A stretch of 64,000 nucleotides of DNA from JAPLCX01 sp964460305 (GTDB taxonomy: Bacteria > Auribacterota > Tritonobacteria > UBA1439): the NCBI GenBank assembly GCA_964460305.1, contig CAYWRA010000001.1, forward strand, positions 1-64,000. The letters run 5' to 3'. The notes beneath the pieces are model-generated. The model was not told the origin of the DNA and made no database searches. It was given only the letters and a program-made list of their open reading frames with translations. Below are positions 58,132 through 64,000 of the stretch, piece after piece. Numbering within the stretch: the stretch's first letter is position 1; the number at the start of each line of letters is the position of its first letter. A program made the translations under genes and the position numbers.

Positions 58132-59346
58132 TCATCTGCTTGGTTTATCGAAGAGCGGCAGGTAGAAGTCCCGCATAATGCGGTCCCATTCGAACCTTTC
58201 CGCCCGCCTCCGTGCAGCAGCCCCCATTCTCACCCTGAGTTTTTTATCCTGGAGCAACAGGCGTATCTTTGCGGCGAGGGCGGTTACGTCGCCCGGAGGG
58301 ACCAGAAAACCACTGGCGCCGTCCTCCACGATGATCGGCAACCCGCCGATCCGTGAGGCAACCACCGGTCTCCCGCATGCCATTGCTTCGAGCGTCACTA
58401 TACCGAATGGCTCCGGTCCCACCGATGGCACGACGCATATATCGGCGCTCCTGTAGATTGCGGGGAGGTCCTCCTGTTTCCTCCAGGGGATGAATTCAAT
58501 GGGCGTCCCTGATGGGGGAGAGGATCCCGCGACGGGAACCACCACCCTGAATTCGAGGCCTTCCTCTCGCAAGGCTTTCACCGCCTTTTCCATGATGTGG
58601 AAACCTTTGGTCCGGTCGTGCACCCGGCTCGTCATGAGGATGACGGGGACGCCGCTCGACGCTGCTTGCCCCGGCGAAAATAGATTTGTGTCGATCCCGG
58701 AAGGGGTGATGGTTACGTTGGGCTGGTGGGGAGATACGATCGTTTTGATTCGCTCGTTGTAGCAGAGTATGTGCGAGGCCTGGGCGAGCGCACGGGAGAG
58801 GATTCGCGGGTAGAACGGCGTGACGGCGAGCGCCGCGAACATTTCCTGTGAGAAGAGGGTCAGGCGCGTATAGTACCGGGAGTAGCGGAAGGTACAGGAG
58901 AGGCATTCCCGCATGCCGTCAAAAACGGTCCTCGGGCACGGCGCGTCGTTCCGGAAGAGGGTGCCTTGAAATTGTAGGCAGAAGCACTCGTATGCATAGA
59001 ATCGCACGATGGGCCGGTGGCGTCTCAGGGCGCTGACGATATATGGTTTGAGGTGCCATCCGTCCGCGACGAACACGTGGTCGGGGCGGAAGTCGTCCAC
59101 CGCGCGTGAGAACCGGCGCGGCGCCTGGATGAGGTTGAACGAGTACCGGGAGAAGGGTATCTTCGTGACGGCAAAAGGGAGATCGCCGGTGATTGCGCCC
59201 CTCGGAAAGAGTTCCCGGTAGTCGGGTACGAAGAGGCGGACGTCGTGGTGTGCGGCAAGGCGCGAGGCAATCTCCTTGACGTCAACCCGCGCTCCGCCGT
59301 CAGGGGGCCAGTTGAAAAGCAGATCGATAATTGCTATCCTTGACAT
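58132..59346 (-). CDS. Glycosyltransferase family 4 protein (opposite strand)
   Basis: GT-B glycosyltransferase, 404 residues from the ATG at 59346 (MSRIAIIDLLFNWPPDGGAR). A Cys-rich insert lies mid-protein (CLQFQGTLFRNDAPCPRTVF; ECLSCTFRYSRYYTR), a pattern I recall in some GT4 enzymes. C-terminal motifs: ITPSGIDTNLFSPG, EPFGIVTLEAMACGRPVVAS. It faces the rest of the cluster; its 3' end is 18 nt from the end of the preceding gene with no visible terminator. AGGTAATGA precedes the ATG. Confidence 0.9.
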   Translation of the reverse strand: MSRIAIIDLLFNWPPDGGARVDVKEIASRLAAHHDVRLFVPDYRELFPRGAITGDLPFAVTKIPFSRYSFNLIQAPRRFSRAVDDFRPDHVFVADGWHLKPYIVSALRRHRPIVRFYAYECFCLQFQGTLFRNDAPCPRTVFDGMRECLSCTFRYSRYYTRLTLFSQEMFAALAVTPFYPRILSRALAQASHILCYNERIKTIVSPHQPNVTITPSGIDTNLFSPGQAASSGVPVILMTSRVHDRTKGFHIMEKAVKALREEGLEFRVVVPVAGSSPPSGTPIEFIPWRKQEDLPAIYRSADICVVPSVGPEPFGIVTLEAMACGRPVVASRIGGLPIIVEDGASGFLVPPGDVTALAAKIRLLLQDKKLRVRMGAAARRRAERFEWDRIMRDFYLPLFDKPSR

Positions 59347-59557
59347 GTTGTCATTACCTATGGCGTGCCGCCAGCGCCTTGCTGCAAGCATACATTGTAC
59401 TTTGAACGCATATGCTTGATCAATGGTGTTCAGGCCGCCGATGTGCATTGATCTTGTCCTATGGCTGGTGCGGGTGTGTCAGCCTGGGGCGTGGCGGCAG
59501 CCCCGCGCTGCGCCATAGGGATTCAGACTGTCATCCCTTCGATTCCGGGGGAGAAAG

Positions 59558-60829
59558 TTGTACGCACAGATGAGCGCCTCACGATTCTCCGTCCCAAGGA
59601 TCAAGCGAGCCTTTGATACGGCCGGCACTTTAAAGAGGACGAATCCCATCTTTAGCGGTATCTACTCGGGGTTCAAGACCTTTGCCGGGCCTCTCCAGGC
59701 GCACATCGACCTCACCAATAGATGCGGCCTTAGGTGCATTTGCTGCTGGAACAGATCGCCTTTATTATCCGACTTGGATAGGCTCCCCGGCTGGGAAAAG
59801 TGGGAGATCGAGTATGACAGGGTGCTGAGGCTGGTCGATGAGTTGTCCTCCATGCAGGTGAAGCGGATCATTCTGAGCGGCGGCGGCGACCCCCTCTTTT
59901 ATCCCCACCTCTTCGATGTTTTAAAGCACATACGCTCCAAGGGGATATCCAAGATGTTAGTGTCGAGCCTGACCGCCGCCACGTCCGATACCGTGCGGGA
60001 GATATTATCATCGGGGGCCGAACAGTTGCTTGTGAGCCTATGGGCCGCGACTCCTGAAACCTATTCGAAGGTGCATCCGGGGTGCACGGCAGCGGTTTTC
60101 GAGAGGGTGATTGCGTTTGTGAGAGAGCTGGTTGGCCGGCGGAGGGATCGCACGAGTCCGGAGCTTATTATAATGAACGTGATCACCAGCCTCAATTTTC
60201 ATGAATTTCCTCAGATGATAGATCTCGCCGTACAATTGGGCGCGAGCCGTGTATGGTTTCAGCTTGTTGACGTGCAGGTGGAATCGTTGCGGGGCCTTTT
60301 GCTTACCAGGGAACAGCTTGAATCTTTTGTCCGGTCCATCGACTCCGTCGAGTCTATCTATAAAGACCGGATAGCGCCGTGGCAACGGGAGATTCTGGAT
60401 TTTACCCTGCTCCGGAGGAGGGCGCTCAATAGCCTCGCTCCCGGGGGGCATTATCAGTCGGACTTCATTGACGGCATCCCCTGCTACATGGGATGGGCCG
60501 AGACGAGGATACTCGCCAACGGCGACGTGTGTCCATGTTGCAAAGCGGACCGTCACCCTCTCGGCAACATTCATACCGCCAGTTTCAGGGACGTATGGGA
60601 TTCGCCGAGGTATAGAGAATTTAGGTGGAGGGCAAAAATGTTCTCAAAAGGCGATGCATACTTTAATAATATAAACTGCGGAAGGGCTTGTGATGACTGG
60701 GGCTTGAATGAATATACTTATGGCCAGTACAACGGATTCCTGGAGCGCTTGAAAAGTCTTGGACGTTGGGAACGGTTGTTCTGGAATCTCACGGTCAGGA
60801 ATAGGTGGAGCACGGAAATCGCAGGGTGA
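59558..60829 (+). CDS. Radical SAM/SPASM domain protein
   Basis: 423 residues. Radical SAM cluster Cys56, 60, 63 in DLTNRCGLRCICCW; GGGDPLFYPHLFDVLKHIRS follows. A C-terminal SPASM-type domain binds extra Fe-S clusters: CYMGWAETRILANGDVCPCC, then NINCGRACDDWG. The TTG at 59558 is preferred because GGGGGAG lies 5 nt before it; ATG 59570 is the alternative. SPASM enzymes modify peptides or sugars; the target here is unknown. Four nt separate it from the next gene. Confidence 0.9.
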   Translation: MYAQMSASRFSVPRIKRAFDTAGTLKRTNPIFSGIYSGFKTFAGPLQAHIDLTNRCGLRCICCWNRSPLLSDLDRLPGWEKWEIEYDRVLRLVDELSSMQVKRIILSGGGDPLFYPHLFDVLKHIRSKGISKMLVSSLTAATSDTVREILSSGAEQLLVSLWAATPETYSKVHPGCTAAVFERVIAFVRELVGRRRDRTSPELIIMNVITSLNFHEFPQMIDLAVQLGASRVWFQLVDVQVESLRGLLLTREQLESFVRSIDSVESIYKDRIAPWQREILDFTLLRRRALNSLAPGGHYQSDFIDGIPCYMGWAETRILANGDVCPCCKADRHPLGNIHTASFRDVWDSPRYREFRWRAKMFSKGDAYFNNINCGRACDDWGLNEYTYGQYNGFLERLKSLGRWERLFWNLTVRNRWSTEIAG

Positions 60830-60832
60830 GAG

Positions 60833-62194
60833 ATGAGGATCACACTGGTTTACACCGGCATATCGCAGATAGGTTTTTTTAGCGCGGGGAAGGACCTTTT
60901 CGAACAGGACACCCGGCAGAAGGCGCTCGGGCTCTGCTATCTTGGCGCTGGTTTAAAGCGGGTGGGACATACGGTCAATCTCCTCGACCTGCGATTTCTC
61001 ACGGGATACTGGGGTTATGCGCAGAGACTTGCCGAATTCAATCCCGAGGTTGTCGGCATTTCCATCCTTACGCCGAATAGAGATTATGCCTTTGAGTGCG
61101 CCAGGATAGCGAAAGGGATGGGCAAGATCGTGGTCGGGGGAGGCGTCTATGCAACATCCGGCCATGGTGACATGATGGGAAGCGGCTATTTTGATTATGT
61201 CGTGACGGGGGAGGCGGATATCAGCTTTATCGAGCTCGTGGAGCAACTTGGCGAAGGCCATGCCCCGGAGGGGAAGGTTATTCAGGGGAAGCACGTTGAA
61301 GAACTCGATGCCGTCCCGTTCCCGGATGTTGATCTTTATGATCAGGGTTTCTATAGGAATTTGCCAGGCTGGAAAGGGTTCCGTTCTCCGGCAGAGGGTA
61401 TGATCGCGAGCCGGGGATGTCCCGCCCAGTGTACGTTCTGCAAGCCACTGGCGGAGAAAATGTTCGGAAGGAAGATGAGGTTCAGGTCTGCGGAGAACAT
61501 GCTGGCTGAGGTTCAATGGCACGTGACGCAACATGGTGTGAAGACCATTCACACGTACGACGACACGTTCCCTGCGAACAAGAAACTGCTCTTCGAGTTT
61601 TGCGAGAAGGTCGCGAAATCGAACTTCGACCTGGAGTGGACGATCAACGCCCGGGCGGACAGTTTCACCGAGGATGTGGCCCAGGCGCTTTCCCAGAGCG
61701 GTTGCAGGATGGTCTCGTTCGGCTTTGAGAGTTGCTCACAATGGATACTGGATTATCTCAAGAAAGGGACGACCGTCGAGCAGAACCATAAGGCCGCAGC
61801 CCTTTGCAAGGCCTACGGCATGCGCCTGCTCGCCAATATCCTCGTCGGGGTCCCTGGGGAGACCGATCGGGATTACGAAAACAATTATAGATTCGTGAAG
61901 GAAACCAGGCCGGACCTCGTGTTTTACAACACGCTCATGCCGACGCCGGGCACCGCGATCCATGACGAACTCAAGGCTAAGGGAATGTTGCGAGAGGTGA
62001 CCAAATTCGAAGATTACGCCGTTTCCCCATGGCATGGTTTGATTTCAGGCGTTGACTACGAGAGGGTGAGGAAGTGGGAGCGCATCATCAAGTATGACGG
62101 AAAGTTCGGGTACTATTTCCACCCCTATCGAGAGAAGTTCATAGCCTTGTTAGAGAGGGGGTTTTCTGCAGCAGGGAGGTTGGCAGGATGGTAG
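60833..62194 (+). CDS. B12-binding-type radical SAM protein (Elp3/MiaB/NifB-like core)
   Basis: 453 residues. An N-terminal cobalamin-type domain (VGISILTPNRDYAFECARIA; VVGGGVYATSGHGDM) without an obvious DxHxxG motif; a radical SAM core with Cys196, 200, 203 (SRGCPAQCTFCKPL), HTYDDTFPANKKLL, VSFGFESCSQWILD and NILVGVPGETDRDYENNYRF. Resembles BchE/HpnJ-type and lipid- or glycan-modifying enzymes of this class in layout only. Starts 3 nt after the previous stop, so one operon. Confidence 0.9.
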   Translation: MRITLVYTGISQIGFFSAGKDLFEQDTRQKALGLCYLGAGLKRVGHTVNLLDLRFLTGYWGYAQRLAEFNPEVVGISILTPNRDYAFECARIAKGMGKIVVGGGVYATSGHGDMMGSGYFDYVVTGEADISFIELVEQLGEGHAPEGKVIQGKHVEELDAVPFPDVDLYDQGFYRNLPGWKGFRSPAEGMIASRGCPAQCTFCKPLAEKMFGRKMRFRSAENMLAEVQWHVTQHGVKTIHTYDDTFPANKKLLFEFCEKVAKSNFDLEWTINARADSFTEDVAQALSQSGCRMVSFGFESCSQWILDYLKKGTTVEQNHKAAALCKAYGMRLLANILVGVPGETDRDYENNYRFVKETRPDLVFYNTLMPTPGTAIHDELKAKGMLREVTKFEDYAVSPWHGLISGVDYERVRKWERIIKYDGKFGYYFHPYREKFIALLERGFSAAGRLAGW

Positions 62195-62210
62195 GCATGA
62201 GTTGAAGGAA

Positions 62211-63782
62211 ATGTCTTATGCAGTCATCGCACCGGAGATTATGATCAGGTACGACTTCAGCAAAAATCCCGACGTCATACTCGTATTCATGCCCCCCTTT
62301 TCTTGTGATACCCCTCCGCTCGGCATCGCATACTTGAGTCGTTATATAAGATCAAAAGGGTTCACGACGTCGGTCGTGGACCTCAATAAGCATTGCTACG
62401 AGATGGCGCCACCGGATTTGAGGAAGTACTGGCATGGCGATAATGGAAGGCTTTGTCCCGAGGCGAGTGTCCATTCGGCAATGCTTAAGGTATTCGAACA
62501 CCCCATAGCCGAGTGCATCAATGCAATTTGCCATAGCAAGACCAAAGTGATAGGTTTTTCATTCATATACCCCAACAGCATGCTTTGTGCCGAGATGGCA
62601 AAGAGAATCAAAGAGCGCAAGCCGGAGAAGTGGATTGTTTTCGGGGGGGGCGAGTGCAATTGGCATGGCGAGGATAGGTGCGTACCCACGTGCTTTTTAA
62701 AGTGGGAGCTGGCTGATTTATATCCACCCGAGCTTGTGGATGCCTTTGTTCTGGGAGAGGGAGAGGAAACCCTGCTCGACATTGTCGAGAGGTCGAGAAA
62801 CGGAGGGAATTTATGCTCCATTCCGGGAGCTTCAAGCCGTGCTGCAGGGTATAAGGATTTTCAGCCTCGGCCGCCGATAAAGAAACTTGATGATATTCCG
62901 CATCCTACGTTTGAAGAGTTCGATTTGTCGCTTTATTCGAGAGATAAGTTACCGATGATAATGAGTAGGGGGTGCATTGGGAAATGCATTTTTTGCGGCG
63001 ACCATAAAATATACCCGATGTTCAGGAGCAGGACTGCGGGACACGTCTTCGCCGAGATGGAGCACCACATACAGCGGCACGGCGTTCGGCAGTTTTTTTT
63101 ATGCGATCTGCTCATTAATGGCAACGTGCGCGAGCTTGAAAGGCTTTGCGACTTGATTATATATTCGGGGCAAGAAGTAGTGTGGTACGGGAATGGCAGA
63201 TGTAGAATGGAAATGACCCCCTCCCTCATGACAAAGATGAGGCGAGCTGGTTGTACATGCATTACTTACGGTGTAGAATCATTTTCTCCGCGGGTGCTGG
63301 CGCTCATGGGCAAGCATCAAGATCAGCAAATGATCAGCAATGTGCTGAAAGCTACGCACGATGCCGGCATCCGGACACAGATTAACATCATTGCGGGATT
63401 CCCTGGCGAGACTGAAGACGACCTCGATAAAACCATCACTGGCCTTCGTTATAACAGGCCCAATATAGATGCAATCGGCTCGCTGGCTACGTGCTTTATC
63501 GGACTGGGAACGGATTTAAGGAGAAATTCTCCACGGTATGGTATCGACGATGCTGGCTTCGTCGATCCTTGCGGCTGGCGTACACGTGATGGCGCCAATA
63601 CCTACAAGGTAAGGGCGAAGAGAGTAGGCAAAGTTTTCTCTGCGGCAATAGAACTTGGCCTTGATTGTGGAATAGTCAACGTCTTGGAGGAAGAAATGCA
63701 ATGTGGGTTACCACAGTTCATAGCCAAGCTCAAAGGGGAGATCGAGAAATGGTGTAGGTGGGCAGGTTATATGCAAAGTTAG
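62211..63782 (+). CDS. B12-binding-type radical SAM protein
   Basis: 523 residues. N-terminal cobalamin-type domain (ILVFMPPFSCDTPPLGIAYL; VIGFSFIYPNSMLCAEMAKR; WIVFGGGECNWHGEDR), radical SAM Cys255, 259, 262 (MSRGCIGKCIFCGD), GVESFSPRVLALMGKH and NIIAGFPGETEDDLDKTITG. The ATG at 62211 is chosen; a TTG at 62202 is in frame. Last gene of the run; no terminator hairpin is clear after it. Its codons look more A/T-rich than those of the 15-50 kb region. Confidence 0.89.
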   Translation: MSYAVIAPEIMIRYDFSKNPDVILVFMPPFSCDTPPLGIAYLSRYIRSKGFTTSVVDLNKHCYEMAPPDLRKYWHGDNGRLCPEASVHSAMLKVFEHPIAECINAICHSKTKVIGFSFIYPNSMLCAEMAKRIKERKPEKWIVFGGGECNWHGEDRCVPTCFLKWELADLYPPELVDAFVLGEGEETLLDIVERSRNGGNLCSIPGASSRAAGYKDFQPRPPIKKLDDIPHPTFEEFDLSLYSRDKLPMIMSRGCIGKCIFCGDHKIYPMFRSRTAGHVFAEMEHHIQRHGVRQFFLCDLLINGNVRELERLCDLIIYSGQEVVWYGNGRCRMEMTPSLMTKMRRAGCTCITYGVESFSPRVLALMGKHQDQQMISNVLKATHDAGIRTQINIIAGFPGETEDDLDKTITGLRYNRPNIDAIGSLATCFIGLGTDLRRNSPRYGIDDAGFVDPCGWRTRDGANTYKVRAKRVGKVFSAAIELGLDCGIVNVLEEEMQCGLPQFIAKLKGEIEKWCRWAGYMQS

Positions 63783-64000
63783 CCCTCGATCTGTCAAGCC
63801 AGAGCAAAACAGTATCGCCCAATTCTACGAGCGGCAAAATCATGACGTTCTTCGATGCTCCAGCATCTGATTGCTCTGATTTTCTCTGATATTCAGGATA
63901 ATCAGGTAAATCAGGTGCAAGAAATTTTTGTCATTTTCAGCTCCCCGTAACAACTCTTCCCCGCGTTTTCTCTGTGTGAAAAATTGCTTTTCTTTCTCCA
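63783..64000 (+). repeat. Terminal intergenic tract with CAGGTAAATCAGG words
   Basis: CTGATTTTCTCTGATATTCA, then GATAATCAGGTAAATCAGGTGC (63880-63932, in part), the family at 48098-48165, followed by TTTTCTCTGTGTGAAAAATTG. No gene starts before the window edge. Confidence 0.7.

Overview
This window reads as a chromosomal segment of an uncultivated, probably anaerobic, Gram-negative-type bacterium of moderately high G+C. The support is a bacterial type II fatty-acid synthase, SMC, UvrBC, RecG, two ribosomal proteins, a TolC/CusB-type tripartite efflux system, an O-antigen-type ABC exporter, a V/A-type (not F-type) ATPase and a ferredoxin-fused electron-transfer flavoprotein. The combination recalls candidate phyla such as Omnitrophota or Auribacterota, but no marker here allows a firm placement. 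A 10-N assembly gap at 55512-55521 shows that it is a scaffold.

Layout. 1-2263 (minus): metal-efflux adaptor (cut by the window edge) and outer-membrane factor. 2522-11878 (plus): a complete V/A-type ATPase operon, G/H-I-K-E-C-F-A-B-D, whose K subunit keeps every Na+-coordinating residue known from Enterococcus hirae NtpK. 12.0-15.2 kb: HIT protein, a secreted TPR protein, a secreted protein of unknown function, L28. 15.4-25.4 kb: recG, rsmD-coaD, then the classic yceD-rpmF-plsX-fabH-fabD-fabG-acpP-fabF lipid cluster. 25.5-28.9 kb: acyl-CoA dehydrogenase plus EtfB and a 2[4Fe-4S]-EtfA, perhaps electron-bifurcating. 29.0-32.6 kb: smc. 32.7-35.8 kb: a second, specialised acyl-carrier set (two hot-dog dehydratases, a FabG paralogue, a 127-residue ACP, AcpS). 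36.0-43.7 kb: housekeeping genes (HhH protein, thymidine phosphorylase, def, galE, fmt, rsmB). 44.0-51.3 kb: PQQ-propeller/TPR protein, uvrB, uvrC, an HD-GYP response regulator. 51.4-63.8 kb: an accessory region with a small Cys-rich protein, four radical-SAM enzymes, an ABC-2 permease, an ABC ATPase fused to a GH51-like glycosidase domain, and two GT4 glycosyltransferases. This looks like a surface-glycan or glycan-modification locus.

Two things stand out. First, the exporter ATPase carries a GH51 (alpha-L-arabinofuranosidase)-like domain where Wzt proteins carry a glycan-binding domain, and the catalytic nucleophile position is Asp, not Glu. Second, the intergenic spaces are filled with many unrelated families of short repeated words (GGGATTT, ATTTGTC, CTTTAAA, CTCTGTG, GAATTCTG, CGATAGCT and others). 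These share one polarity rule: the A/C-rich form follows a stop codon and its reverse complement precedes the next start codon, so the spaces are hairpin-capable. Terminal GGGA units often sit 7-10 nt before start codons. In several genes the repeat has been taken into the protein, as C-terminal IPNPKSQ-like tails or an internal linker. No CRISPR array, transposase, prophage or tRNA gene was recognised.
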